Position numbers and translations under genes: made by a program. Below, piece after piece: positions 34,883-46,079 of a DNA stretch of 64,000 nt. The notes beneath the pieces were generated by a model. It saw nothing but the letters and a program-made list of their open reading frames with translations. It searched no databases and was not told the origin of the DNA. Source of the stretch: Amaurobius ferox (taxonomy: Eukaryota > Arthropoda > Arachnida > Araneae > Amaurobiidae); assembly GCA_951213105.1 (NCBI GenBank), contig OX578139.1, positions 70,350,754-70,414,753 of the forward strand, read 5' to 3'. Position 1 is the stretch's first letter; each line of letters opens with the position of its first letter.

Positions 34883-36204
34883 GGTCCTCTCAGACTGCCG
34901 AGCTGCGCGCGCCAAGTCCCCTTGCATTCGCTTCGTAATTTGCTCATAGAAATACCGTTTTAGAGTTCTCTTACTGAAAAGATCACTTTTAACATCCCAA
35001 AGGTTCCGTTTGAATTAAATAATGCTGTTATTACATAGGGCAATTTTGCCCGTCAATCATACTTTAAGACCCTCCTCTTTAACAGGCCCATTCTCTCTAA
35101 TGCCGCTGATTTCAATCCATAAAGCATTCTTCAGTATGTTTTTCGTATAATTTAAATCTTTTATATCTCAAAAGTGTCAGTAATTTGGTAAAAATTATTT
35201 TATTTTTTCCATCTGCATTTCCAGACTTCAGCAATTCCGCCCTGCAATGATACTTTAGGCCACGCTTTCTAACACGCCTCTCCTCTCTATTGCCGCCATT
35301 TCCATTCCCAAAAGTATTCTTTAGTGTTTTTTGCGTATAATTTGAATTTTTAATATTTCGCAGATGTCTGTAATTTGGTAAAAGTTCTATTATAATTTTT
35401 CCATCTCTAGACTTTAGCAATTCCGCCCGGAAATAATACCTTAGGCCCCCGCCTTCTAACTCGCCCCTCCTCTTTAATGCCGCCGATTTCATTCCAAGAA
35501 ACATTCTTTAGTGTTTCTTGCGTATAATATGAAACTTTTATATTTCACAGATGTCTGTAATTTGGTAAAAGTTCTATTATTATTTTTACATTTCCAGATT
35601 TTAGCAATTCCGATCGGAAATGTTAATTTAGGCCTCCGCCTTTTTAACACGTCACTCCCCTTTAATGCCGCTGATTTCATTCCAAAAAGTATTCTTTAGT
35701 GATTTTTGTGTATAATTAGGATGTTTTATATTTCACAGATGTCTTTAATTTGGTAAAAGTTATATTATTATTTTTCCATCTCCAGACTTCAACACTTCCG
35801 ATCGGCAATGATACTTTAAGCCCCTCCTTTCTAACAGGTCCGTCCTGTCTAATTTCAGAAAGCATTCTTTAGTGTATGTTTTTCGTATAATTTGGATCTT
35901 TTACATCCCACAAGTGTCTGTAATTTAGTAGAAGTTCTATTATTTTCTCCATCTCGAGATTCTAACGCATTCCAAAGCAGTCTATCGGCCATCTTGGTCG
36001 CCATTAAAGTAAGAAATAAAATTACTCGAAAGCACGTCACCTCTGACGTTCGGATTTACACATTTCTGATTGGTCGATTTTCGCACAACCTTTGCCTCAA
36101 CAACAACATTTTAGGGTTAAACTTAAAATGTTGTGGCTAAATTCGTTGTCTGAGCTGTTTTGCGAACGGTTTTGTTGTCCCAAATACTGTCGTGTAATAG
36201 GGCC
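34883..36204. mobile_element. Nested TTAA-flanked non-autonomous element (piggyBac-like ends)
   Basis: Both sides carry TTAA (34879-34882 and 36205-36208). The ends are short imperfect inverted repeats, GGTCCTCTCAGAC and, reversed, GGCCCTATTACACGAC. It lies between the promoter side of the mariner transposase and the mariner's right inverted repeat, so it landed inside an existing mariner copy. Its middle is filled with a ~187 bp tandem repeat. No transposase is present. TTAA targeting is known for piggyBac; the link is an inference from target site and terminal GG/CC bases. Confidence 0.6.
35085..35990. repeat. Tandem repeat, ~187 bp unit, about five copies
   Basis: Landmarks recur at 35095, 35285, 35473, 35660 and 35845: TAATGCCGC-GATTTCATTCC, CATTCTTTAGTG, TTTCGTATAATTTG, GTCTGTAATTTGGTAAAAG and CCAGACTT-AGCA-TTCCG. 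The minus-strand open frame of 130 codons here is a product of the repeat and is not called as a gene. Confidence 0.85.
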
Positions 36205-36558
36205 TTAAGCAAGGCGATTGATCAATGACAGAGAAAAAACAACTTTCTCATGTGATAATACGTCTGTTGCAATTGTGTAACGCACCGATCATAAGCAGAT
36301 ATTTGCATATGCATACATTTCTAAGCTGTTTTAATGTTCATTTTGATAGCGCCATTTCCAAGTTTTATTCTGTAATTAATCATGTAAAATTTTAAGGTAT
36401 TTTTCAGGAAGCAAATTTTTGAAAAATTGTAAATAAATCTAAATAAGAGGCAGATATTATTTGACTATGATGCATTTCTGCATTGCGTCATTTGCACTCT
36501 TGCTGTAAACATTTACATTTTAATTTGTGATTAATCCCTCAACAACTTTGTTTAAACA

Positions 36559-36831
36559 TATCTTTGGGACTTTTTATGATAAAAAGCTGAAATTTTGTAC
36601 ATTACTTTATTAGTGTAAGGGGCACATTTTACTCATTGGAAATGTTTTTGTACAGGCGCCGTAAAAAAAATTAAATTTTGTATTTCTTCATATTTAATCC
36701 CCTGAAAATTTTTATCGAAATATTTCATAAAATTCTGTGCCTTTTTTTATGCAACTTTGTAATTTATTATAGATATCTAAGATCAATATATAAGGAATAA
36801 AAGCCAAGGTTAACGTTTTTGAGACACCCTG
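36559..36831. repeat. Right long inverted repeat of the DD41D mariner
   Basis: Reverse complement of 33298-33567 with scattered substitutions and small indels. Confidence 0.85.
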
Positions 36832-36837
36832 TATAAC

Positions 36838-37330
36838 TCGTGTAAATGGCTTTACTGACTTGGGCATTTTTTTCAATTCTGAGTTCAAATTTCATTTACA
36901 TACTCAAAATATTGTTTCTACAGCTTATAAACTATTTGGTCTTGTTTTTAGGAAGACTAAAGATTTTACGAATATTAATGTTTTATTTCGCTTATTTAAT
37001 TCTATTGTTCAACTACTATTGGAATACGGTTCTTTAATTTGGGATCCTTATTATAGTGATTCAGTACATGTGATTGAAAAGGTTCAGAATAAGGTTGTGA
37101 GGTTTTATTTCAAGTTCAATGGTTTATATTCTGGTAACATTTCTTCTGTGTATCATAGGTATTTGTTTGGTATTAAGTAATTAAAATCTCCGCGGAACAT
37201 GACGTGCATGGTGCTTTTTAGGAAATTTCTCAACGATTGATTGTAGTGCACTTTTAAATTTGATAGATCTCTATGCTATCAAACCTAGTTTAAGGTGGTA
37301 TACGTTATTTCCCATTCTAGTTAATGTGAT
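36838..37330 (+). pseudogene. LINE (non-LTR retrotransposon) reverse transcriptase, C-terminal fragment
   Basis: The frame reads LGIFFNSEFKFHLHTQNIV, then YKLFGLVFRKTKDFTNINVL and LLEYGSLIWDPYYSDSVHVIEKVQNKVVRF. That is the conserved C-terminal stretch after the reverse transcriptase core of jockey/CR1-like LINEs (LGxxxD..., LEYGSxxWxPY, IExVQxxxxRF). After a stop at 37178 the same reading can be followed through CMVLFRKFLND and DCSALLNLIDLYA. The catalytic core and 5' part are absent. It starts right at the mariner's right end, so the mariner may have inserted beside or into it. Confidence 0.8.
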
Positions 37331-37369
37331 TCGAAATTTTTTGATACACTTTTCTATTTTTAGCACTTT

Positions 37370-38500
37370 ACAACATAGTTGAAAAGTGTTTATGACTTTG
37401 TTCATTCTGTCTGTCTGTCCGTTAACACAACTGCCGTAAAAATGACTTTAACAAAATTAAATTTTAGTATGTTGTTCAGACGGTCTGTGGGACCTATGGG
37501 AATTTAAATGAATAATATCACCCAATCAGTTTTGGATTGAACCCGGGTTGAAAAAGTGAAATACATTGAACCCTATGGGACCTAATTTTTCAAACATTTT
37601 TTAAGCAAAGTTAAAATTCACAAATTGTTTCGAAAATTTTAAGAAATATTCAAATTATCCCATAAAATATATAAAAAAAATGTCAGGAAAGTATGTTAGG
37701 TAGTTTTTTAAGTAAAAATTATTTAATATAGGGAGAAAAACACATTCAATTAAATTCGGACTCTTGCTATATCCTCCAGAAAGAAAAAGGAGATATATTA
37801 TATAATAATTATATTTCTAAGAGTTGAATTATTTTATATATAAGAGAGGTTTCACATTTTAAAATAAATATGGTAGATAGTAATTTTTCAAATTTTTAAA
37901 TAAAATAAATTAATATAGTATTGTGATGAATGAAAGAAAGGATTGGAAAAATGTTTATAAACGAAATGCCGCTTTTATATAGAGGCGATTTATATTTCGA
38001 TGACGTCATTTGAATAAAGTTCATTTGTTTCCGATGAAGTTTTTAAATATAAGAAATTATTATAGTATTATGAAAATTTCAAAAATATTACCGAGGAATA
38101 TATCGCATTTTAGAGATGTTTAAACCAGGCGATTTATATTTCAATGCCGTCATTTGAATGAAGTTTATTTTCTTTGATGAAGTTTTCAAATATAATAAAT
38201 TAATGTAGTATTGTGATAATTTTAAAAGTATTACTGAGGAATGTATCGCATTTTAGAGATGTTTATATAAAATTGCATTGAAGTTGGAAAGTGTTTCATA
38301 ATCAATGCTTTATGCATGATTGATCCTTCTTGTTAAATTTTATACGTTATTTAATTTATGATCTAATAGTATTGATTTGTTTGCTATATCTGAAAAAAAT
38401 ACTTAAAATGCATGCTTGAGGATTTTGCTTAGATGTATACTTTCCTGTTGTAATTGGACTTGCTCCGCTAGGTATCGCTGACAGAAATAAATAAAAAAAT
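37370..38500 (+). repeat. Long unclassified interspersed repeat, copy L2 (segments C, D, E)
   Basis: Bases 37370-37720 match 8500-8860, and 37960-38340 match 9240-9500. Within D the block AGGCGATTTATATTTC through TTTTAGAGATGTTTA occurs twice in tandem (unit ~130 bases). Segment E at 38400-38500 matches 1545-1620. Confidence 0.65.
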
Positions 38501-39097
38501 AAATAAGCTATTGCTTTGGAATCAGTCATGTGCATGTCGGTATAAACAAACATATACTTATTAAGTAAGACTTTTCTTCAATTTATTATTTGAAATATTC
38601 CTTGATACATAGACATTTCAATTCATCATAAATATTTTTTATTTATTTCTTGGAATAAGTTTTCTAAAAGTAATTGCAAGTAAGACTATCTGAAACAAAA
38701 ATACAACTGCTATACGAAATTTACGTACATATATATAGTACTTTGTTGCATTCCTTGTTAAAAATAGCAAATGTATTTGGCGACGCGAATATTGCTAGAA
38801 GGTTAGTTTCAGACATAAGTTTTAAGATTTTAGAGAATTTCTTTCTGATAAGAATAGATGAAAATAATTTCACAGAGTGTATTCAAACCCAACTGTCCCA
38901 TACATCTTTTGCCAATTAATAAATGTTTGAAAGTTATTTTGAATTCTTTAATAAAATATATGTTTAAAATATACAAACATCTGGAGTGCGGAGATCCACT
39001 CGACATCCTTAAGCGTTCCGTAATGTTTTTGCAGTGCAACCGGATTTTCAGCTCATATCCCATATTTTTCTGTACTGGCCAGATGTATTATAATTAA
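38501..39097. other. Unassigned AT-rich DNA
   Basis: No convincing gene. Short open frames lack domains. Confidence 0.4.
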
Positions 39098-39663
39098 TGT
39101 TACGAAAATGAAAAAAATGCTGTCACTGGAAGCTCACGTAAGAGTCAGAAGGGAAAACTCCTTACATGCAGCCATTATTCCTATGACATGAATCAAGGTT
39201 TGCCATTTCAGGACTGTCGGTTCATGGTTGCCATATTTGGCGATGCATTGCCAAATTTGGCGACATTTGGCGACTTCTCGAACGCTCGAAAATCTTTCAG
39301 ATAAAACGAATATTCTATGAGATACGAGCTGATTCTGGAAGCTTCTTACAGAGAGTATATAAAAGTAGTCATTACTCAGTTAGAGAGCAGTTGACGTAAT
39401 ATGAACACATTGAATTGTGAAGTACGTCAATGTTTTGAGAATATTATCGGCTGTTTTGTGAAATTAGTGGAGAATTTACCTGCTGTTTTACTGCACCTGA
39501 CAGCTGTTTAGCGATCTTGTGAGATAATTACCGAGCAACTTGTTGTATATATGGTTCGTGTTTAATTTTGTGCTTGTGAATAAGCGCGTTAGTTATCCAG
39601 AAATGTGGATTATTTTTTGTGTCTTGAGAATACACCCACAATTCTAGAGGATGCATCGTAACG
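39098..39663 (+). mobile_element. Probable solo LTR
   Basis: The 566 bp begin TGTTACGA and end TCGTAACG, forming an 8-base inverted terminal repeat with one mismatch, and TTAA flanks both sides (39094-39097 and 39664-39667) as a 4 bp target duplication. A TATA box (TATATAAAAG, 39356-39365) precedes a TCAGTTAGAGAG initiator-like stretch, as expected for the U3/R boundary. No internal retroelement coding region adjoins it. Near 39245-39290 it contains TTTGGCGACATTTGGCGAC, resembling the family A hairpin. Confidence 0.62.
39356..39365 (+). promoter_or_regulatory. TATA box of the putative solo LTR
   Basis: TATATAAAAG about 30 bases before an ACTCAGTTAG initiator-like site. Confidence 0.5.
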
Positions 39664-39864
39664 TTAATATCAGAATAAAAATATCGAATCTATTTATGAC
39701 CTTCTAACAAATCATGACCTCCTAACAAAAAAATATGCAACTACAGAAAATTATTTTTCCATTTAAAAGCTGTTACGCGGATGAATTCGATGCAGTCGTG
39801 TGCGTTGCAATCGTATTCGATGTAGCCGTATCTGTACTGTGGGTAATATGAACAGTATTTTTTT

Positions 39865-40851
39865 TTACTTTCCCTGCAATACATGGTAATGTATAGGGAA
39901 AGTATTGGAATCATGTCGAAAATCGCAACTCGAGTTTTCGACGGATCTACACGTTTCGAGACCTTTAGAATACGAAAAAACTATTTTTAGCGTGACGTCT
40001 GTGCATGTGTGTGACTGTCTGGCTGTATGTCCGTCTGTCTGTGTGTCTGTCTGTCTGTGCAATATATGTATCCACTCTAACTCAAAAACTAATGGACCGA
40101 ATTTCATAAAATTTGGTAGGTAAGACCCTTGGGTGTGACCCTGGTGCTGATTAGTTTTTGGTACAATTCGGAAAAAAAGAACCCCCCTTTTTTGCGAAAT
40201 TGCCTGCAAAAATCTCATGTATTAACTCTAGCTGAAATACACATTGGCCAAATTTTACAAAATTTGGTAAATAAATCACATGTGGGATACTTTGGTGCTG
40301 ATTAGAATTTGGTACGATTCGGAAAAGAACAACCAGCCTTGTTTTACGATATGGCCCGCAAGAATTTCCTTTATCCATTCTAGCTGAAATACTAATTGAC
40401 CAAATTTCACAAAATTTGGTAGATGAGTTACTTGTGGGATACTCTGGTACTGATTAGATTTTGGTACGATTCGGAAAAGAACAACCTGCCTTTTTTAACG
40501 AAATGGCCCTCCAAAATCACTAAAATCTAAAAAAAAGAGACTAAGTAGTGTATGCTCAAATGTATCAATTAAATTATTGTTTTATACACAATTTTTGAAG
40601 AAGAAAGTAATATAACACACTCCATTATACTTTAGTACTAACCGTTCTCAAGATATTTGAGATTTCATGCATTTTTGTTAAGCCAATTTCGGGAAAATAT
40701 CCAATTAACAAATGAAAACAAAAATTGAATTAAAAAGGCAAATTTAGTGTTATTTGGTTCAATTAAACTTAATCATCTAATGAATTATTAAAGAAATAAA
40801 GAAAATATGAATTTGAGTCTGCAGGGAAAGTCATGTGCTGCCCACATCAGA
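39865..40851 (-). mobile_element. Family B element (B5), long variant
   Basis: Minus-strand copy from TCTGATGTGGGCAGCACATG (read from 40851) to the hairpin ending GGGAAAGTAA at 39865. It has three rather than two copies of the block containing AATCAGCACCA, near 40150, 40300 and 40450, which accounts for the extra ~200 bases. The CAGA/CACA tract is at 40000-40058. Confidence 0.87.
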
Positions 40852-40856
40852 TTTTT

Positions 40857-41080
40857 ATTTTCCCTACAATACGTGGTTATGTACAGGATCGAAATTTGGA
40901 TATCAAGTTTTCAACGGATCTACACATTTCGGGATCTCTAAAAATACGAATACACCATATTTAACGTAACTTTTGCATGTGTGCGTGTTTATGCCATGTA
41001 TGTATTCACTCTCGCTCAAAACTATTCGAGGAAATGTCCCAAAATTTGCTAGCAAAGTCACCCTGTGTAGGGCTACCTAG
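40857..41080 (-). mobile_element. Family B 3' fragment (B6), tandem with B5
   Basis: Starts (minus-strand 3' end) with a decayed TTTTCCCTACAATACGTGG hairpin and keeps only the last ~220 bases of the family. It adjoins B5 in the same orientation with five bases between. Confidence 0.65.
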
Positions 41081-41749
41081 GTTCATTTATTCTTCTGTTT
41101 ATTTATTTTGTCAGGTTTGTCTCTAAGACCTGCATGCGGGGATATAAGTAGAACTAGAAAATTTCACCTTTGATTATTTTATTTTTTACATCTCTGTTTT
41201 CATTTTAGGATCCCTTTCTATATGAAATTATCTTGTGTTCATGCATTATAAAACTTTACAACATAATGCAAAATAACAAAACATTTCTCGATAATATGTC
41301 AAATTCCACCATCATTTAAAGTTATTTAGAATTTCGATTTCACCTGACTTTTATTCACTAGACTGCTCTCAAAGTAATATCTGACCTAAAAACTTCTCTG
41401 AAGTGACTTACAAATGTCTTGGGAAGAAATGGCGAACGAGCAAACGACACAGAATGATCCCCAATTCCCCTCTAAATCCTACTGAGGCCTGCAAGTAAAC
41501 AAACTGTCGCAATTTCATTTTAGGCCTCCAATATTTTTTGGAATTTAATGTGAAGTAGATGCGCATTCAAAAGCAAGAGCATCGGTGCATTTTCCTTTCT
41601 TATAATATTGCTAAGATAAAATAGAGTTAAAGTCTTCTGGATTTTAGAATTTGAGGCAAAGGCATGTTTAAAGACGTCCCGATTACATTTCGGACACTTT
41701 GCTAAAGATGCACGTCTATGTGGTTGTATATGAATGTTTGTGAGGTAGC
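41081..41749. other. Unassigned DNA
   Basis: No feature recognised. Confidence 0.4.
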
Positions 41750-41768
41750 ATTTGTAAAGAACCTCGGT

Positions 41769-41839
41769 GCCCCAACCAGGAATCGAACCACGGATCTTCT
41801 AACTAGCCAGCCAACGCTCTACCGATGAGCTACGGAGGT
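41769..41839 (-). repeat. tRNA-like segment (array 2, copy 1)
   Basis: The minus strand contains TAGCTCATCGGTAGAGC and GGTTCGATTCCTGGTTGGGGC; B box intact, acceptor stem weak. Confidence 0.55.
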
Positions 41840-42150
41840 TAAATAATTGAAAGCTCTTATCGAAGTGAGCTCTACATTCTCCACACTCCAATGCCAGATT
41901 GATGTGAAACAGACAATCTGACAAGCCACCTCCTGCAATTTTTACTTCAAGTCAGACACCTACTGATATTTTTATCCTCCAGGTGAGCTACCTGCATGGA
42001 CGTTGTCCTCTAGATTTGAAATCGGAACTCAATATACCAAAATTTCCTGAATTCGTGTTAGTCGTACCAGAGTCACTTTCAGACCTCTGACATATTTGCA
42101 CTTATCCACAGGGTTGACTTGTTCCAACGCCATTGCAAAAAAACCTTGCT

Positions 42151-42221
42151 GCCCCAACCGGGAATTGATGCATGGATCTTCCTACTAGCCAGACGGCGCT
42201 CTGCCGTTGAGTTACGGGCAC
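42151..42221 (-). repeat. tRNA-like segment (array 2, copy 2, decayed)
   Basis: The minus strand reads GTGCCCGTAACTCAACGGCA and ends CCCGGTTGGGGC. The T-loop core reads ATCAATTCC, so the B box is damaged. Confidence 0.45.
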
Positions 42222-42561
42222 GACATTACAAACTCTTATCGTCCAAGTGGACTCTGTATTCTCCGCTCTCTAATGTCAGATTGAGGTGCAACTGACAATC
42301 TGACTGACCACCTCTTGCTATTTTTACGTCAAGTTGGTCTCCTGATGCCATTTTTATCCTCCAAGTTAGCTTCTTGCGTGGTCTTTGTCCTTCCGATTTG
42401 AAATCGGCATTCAATATATCAGCGTGCACTAAATTCGTGATTGTCGTATTAGGGTCACAGTTTGATCTAACTTACAGGGTTGATTTCTTTGGGGGTCATT
42501 ACAAAGAACCTTCCTGCACAAACCAGGAAGCAAACCACGGATCTTTGTACTGGGCAACTGT

Positions 42562-42901
42562 TTCAATATGGCGAAGGTGCGATGTCGTATCTTAATCATT
42601 ACAAAAACTAACATAAAAGAGTAGTTTATTTATGGGAATATAAAGTAAGCTATTTACAAGAATTTACATAGCATGTCGCTACGTTATAACGCGCGTGAAC
42701 ATAGTCATCCGAATACGAATGTCTGTATCGCTGATGAGAATGTTCTGCGGCTGGCTTTTATGAGCCCGTGCAGAAGCGTTGCGCATGCGTCACTTTCAAA
42801 GTAGAGAGTCTCTGGTGATCAAGAAGCTGTGGAGTGCTTTATGCTAATCACTTGATTTCGAGACTTTATGCAAATTGCTGGAGAAGTGCCGCCATAGTAC
42901 A
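42562..42901 (-). repeat. 3' LTR of the gypsy-type element
   Basis: Pairs with 47354-47694 over its full length at roughly 87% identity by eye, e.g. ACGCGCGTGAACATAGTCAT and TCTGTATCGCTGATGAGAAT. On the minus strand it starts TGTACTATGGCGG. The edges are judged to within a few bases. Confidence 0.85.
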
Positions 42902-42945
42902 TCCCCTCATCGTGAAAGAACTGGGAATCTGAAACGAGCGTGTCT

Positions 42946-44060
42946 TCAATACCTGGTAACTGTAGATGAAGAGGTGGAAGGTGTCACAGGGTCAGAAACC
43001 TGTGTAGATGTTCCTTTTTCTTCTTCTAAGGGTTTTAGAAGAAATGAGGGTTTCAATCGATCAATGCAGATGTTGCTTTTTCGTTCGCTGATATCCACTG
43101 TGTAGTATTTGTCCGTGTGTGTACACACTGGGAAAGGTCCATAGTATGGGGTCTGCAATAGTTGATGTACGAAGTCATTTCGTACAAAAACATGAGTTGA
43201 CTTGGGAAGTTCCTTGTGGATAAAATCATCATTTTTTGAATAATGTGAAGCGGGAACTGATCTTAGTCAACGCATTTGTCATCTTAATTATAAAACGAAT
43301 TGGTGTGCATGTTTTGGGATGTTCTTTAGTGATGTGTCACGTAATAATTCACATAGCAATCGTGAGGGTGTGCCGTAGGTTAATTCTGCACTAGAAGCTT
43401 TTAGGCCTTTTTTGATTGAGGATCGAACACCTAAAAGTACGCTTGATAGTACATCTATCCAGCGCTCTGTGTCTTAACAGCCTATTGCCGATTTGAGCTG
43501 GCGGTGGAAACATTCCACCATAGAATTGGAGGAAGGGTGATATGCTGCCGTTCTGGTTTTTCGGCTTCCTAAAAATATCATTAGGTGACGAATTAAATCA
43601 CTTTCGAATTGTCAACCCTGGTCAGTACTTATGATTTTGGCTACGCCAAACCGAGAAGTCCAACCAGAATAAAATGCTTCTGATTCTGTGACTGCAGTTT
43701 GATCCTCTAATGGAATGGCTTTTAGCCATTGCGTAAATCGGTCGACGCAAGTGAGTGGATATCGAAATTTTTGCGATACCGGTAATGGTCCAAAGATATC
43801 GATGTGGACATGTTGAAATCTGCCATTAGGTGTGTTAAAACTTCTTAAAGGTGATTTTGTGTGTCGATGTACCTTTGCTTTTTGGCAGGTCATACACGTT
43901 GGACTATATTCGCACAGTCCTTTCGGAGTGATAGCCAAATGAATCGTTTTTGTACCATGATCACAGTTCCTCGAACTCCTGGATGAATGAGATTTTGTAT
44001 GCTGTGAAACGTTTGTTTTCGAAAACTCTGCTGTATGTACGACCGAATTTCGCCTGTTGA
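42946..44060 (-). pseudogene. gypsy-type integrase, broken
   Basis: An HHCC zinc-binding region can be read around FHSIQNLIHP and CEYSPTCMTCQKAK. The catalytic core has HVHIDIFGPLP, YPLTCVDRFTQWLKAIPL and a STDQG block at its end. Past 43612 the frame breaks, but the third-acid region (HPSSNSMVECFHRQLK) and a C-terminal domain (STHVFVRNDFVHQLLQTPYYGPF, CIDRLKPSFL) remain recognisable down to 42946. Stops and shifts near 43590, 43470 and 43300 make it inactive. Integrase joins retroelement DNA to the genome; here it is a fossil. Confidence 0.85.
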
Positions 44061-44159
44061 GGTGTCACATTGAAGTATGGCACCTCGTGGATCAATAGAA
44101 ATGCATTTTAGTCGTAACGAAGGATAAGATTTTATGAGATCGTTTAGTTCGTCCTTAGT

Positions 44160-44818
44160 TTATACTTTTGATAATTCCTCGTAATCCAGCACATTTGGTG
44201 TATAAATATATTCTATGCGAGAAAGTGCGTCAACAACAACATTTGTTGAACCGGGAATGTATTGGATATTAGTTGTAAATTGACTAATATACTCCAGGTG
44301 TCTTGATTGATATGTAGTCATCTTTTTGTTTTTTTGTTGAAACGCAAATGTAAGAAGTTTGTGATCGATGTATAAGATAAAATCTCTTCCTTCTAGCATG
44401 TGATGAAAATGTTTTACAGCAGAATGTGCTATGAGAAGTTCATGGTCGCAAGAGCTATACTTCCCTCCTGCGACGTTTAATTTACGTGAAAAGAATGTTT
44501 ATGGGCAAAAAATGTGTGTTTATGGGATAAAATGAATGTTTATGGGATAAAATTTTCCCTTTTGTTTTGTTGCAATGCCGATCCGATCGCTACTAAAAAT
44601 GCGTCTACCGAAAGTGAAAATTCACCATGTGTTATAGGATAAGCTAATAGTGATGCACTTGAAAGTAAGTTTTTATATACTTGTAACGCAGTTTGTGTGC
44701 TTTCGGTGCACTGTACTTGCGAACTGTCGCGTTTTTTGTTTCCAGGTATTAAATCGTGCAGAACTGCTTGTGTTCCTGCAGCGTGGAGTAAAAACCTACG
44801 ATGAAAATTTATAATCAT
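44160..44818 (-). pseudogene. gypsy-type RNase H and connection domain, broken
   Basis: It starts with MIINFHRRFL (end of the RT thumb), then LLAYPITHGEFSLSVDAFLVAIGSAL, the first RNase H strand carrying an acidic residue. After a break caused by a local triplication of a ~20-base word at 44494-44552 (GTTTATGGG repeated three times), the frame resumes with LEGRDFILYIDHKLLTFAF and RHLEYISQFTTNIQYI, and ends near NVVVDALSRIEYI. These are the standard TDHKPL, RHL-YISQF and ADALSR blocks of gypsy RNase H. The D of ALSR's neighbour is kept (VVDALSR). Confidence 0.83.
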
Positions 44819-45560
44819 TAAAAACTTCTTACATCCTGCACAGTTTTTGGTAGTGGAAAATGTTGTATGATAGATACTCTGTCTGGTAAAGGAGAAATGC
44901 TTTCTGCCGTAACCATGTGTCCCAGGAATTTTACTTGAGATTGGCCAAAAACGTGTTTGGAAGTATTTATTACTACTCCATATTGCAAAAAATGCTCAAA
45001 TACTGTGCGTAAGTGCTCTTGGTGTTTGGTTTCGTTTTCTGAAGCGATTAAGCAATTGTCGATATATACAAAACAGAAATCTAAATCATACAAGACTTCA
45101 TGCATGAATATTTGAAAGATTTGAGCTGCGTTGCAGAAACCGAATGGCATGCACAGAAATTCAAATAGTTCGAACGGCGTAATCACCGCTGTTTTTGGGA
45201 CATCATCTTGTTCCATAGGAATCTGGTAGTACGCTCGTCCCAAATCGAGAGTAGAAAATATCTTTTTATTTTCGAGGTTCTGTGCAAAATCTTGTATGTG
45301 AGGTATGGGATATCTATCTGGAATTGTTAATGCATTAAGCTTTTTGTAGTCTCCGCATACTCAAAATCCGCATCGTTTTCCGTTACGAGGTGTATGGGAC
45401 TATCCCATGGGCTTTTTAATCATCTACAAATGTCTTGTCGTTGTAGAAATTCGAATTCTATTTTAACAGCTTTTAACTTGACTGGAGCTAAACGTCTTGC
45501 TTTTACAAGAACTGGAGGTCCTCGAGTTTAAATGCAGTGGGTTGTATCGTGTTTTGCAGC
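44818..45560 (-). pseudogene. gypsy-type reverse transcriptase, broken, active-site Asp altered
   Basis: The upstream part (45243-45560) still reads as the RT start in pieces (KARRLAPVKLKAVKIEFEFL, SPWDSPIHLV, IPYL). The main frame has RAYYQIPMEQDDVPKTAVIT, ELFEFLCMPFGFCNAAQIFQ and FVYIDNCLIAS, where the catalytic YxDD reads YIDN, so the second Asp is Asn. It continues HLRTVFEHFLQYGVVIN and VKFLGHMVTAESISPLPDRV, typical of the gypsy RT palm and thumb. The altered active site and upstream stops mean the enzyme is dead. Confidence 0.87.
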
Positions 45561-45707
45561 TTGCAGAGAATTGGTTTGCTTTGGATTTGAAAAGTCACTC
45601 AGCAAACGAGTATATGGTAAATCGTTACTCACTGTTGTCAGTCCAAGTGAGGGTATATGCACCGTACTTCCTTTGATGCTGACTTTTGTATAGCTGTAGA
45701 TTAGTCT

Positions 45708-46079
45708 TTAATTTTTCATGTCGACTAATAATCCGAATTTTGCTAGGAAGTTGGCTCTTAAAATTTCTCGAGAAACATCGGTAATTACGAAATCCCAGAT
45801 GAATTTTCGATGAAATCCAAATTTTAAAATCAGTTGTTTCATTTCAAACGTTTTGAATTTGGTTCCGTTTGCTGCGTATAACGGGAATTCGTTTTTTACT
45901 GTGGCAGCATGCCTCTTACTTGGAAGAACTGACATCATAGCGCCGCTATCGACTAGAAACTTTATATGAGAGAGCTTGTCACATTGAAATAAGCGACTGT
46001 TTTCAAGGCTTCTATGCATCGTCGCTGAAATGATTGAGCCACATAGTTTTCCGACTGAAATTTGCACGGTTTTACACAT
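45708..46079 (-). pseudogene. gypsy-type aspartic protease region
   Basis: SRLFQCDKLSHIKFLVDSGAMMSVLP carries the LVDSGA active-site motif of retropepsins, in agreement with its place between gag and RT. Downstream FIWDFVITDVSREILRANFL resembles the ILGxDFL block, with the Asp replaced (RANFL). The frame is open over 123 codons but is cut off from gag and RT by stops. A retroelement protease normally processes the Gag-Pol polyprotein. Confidence 0.82.

Larger units (their letters stand above)
33298..36831 (-). mobile_element. DD41D mariner element with unusually long (~270 bp) inverted repeats, carrying a nested element
   Basis: Starts CAGGGTGTCCCAAAAAC and ends with the reverse of CAGGGTGTCTCAAAAAC, with TA on both sides (33296-33297 and 36832-36833). 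The inverted repeats continue far inward (33298-33567 against 36559-36831) with blocks such as TTTTATTCCTTA and ATTACAAAGTTGC. Removing the nested TTAA element leaves about 2.2 kb. The transposase is on the minus strand. The whole lies immediately upstream of a LINE fragment. Confidence 0.87.
41750..42561 (-). repeat. Second array of 370-380 bp tRNA-like units, split by a retrotransposon
   Basis: Same unit as at 6640-7570. tRNA-like blocks are at 41769-41839 and 42151-42221, and a third is cut in its middle at ~42561 by the LTR element. The remaining half of the third block follows the retroelement at ~47695 (CCGTTAAGCTACTGGAACG). Confidence 0.8.

Noticed and set aside
35112..35504. 130-codon minus-strand open frame
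   Set aside because: It lies across the ~187 bp tandem units, whose length is not a multiple of three; the frame is a by-product.
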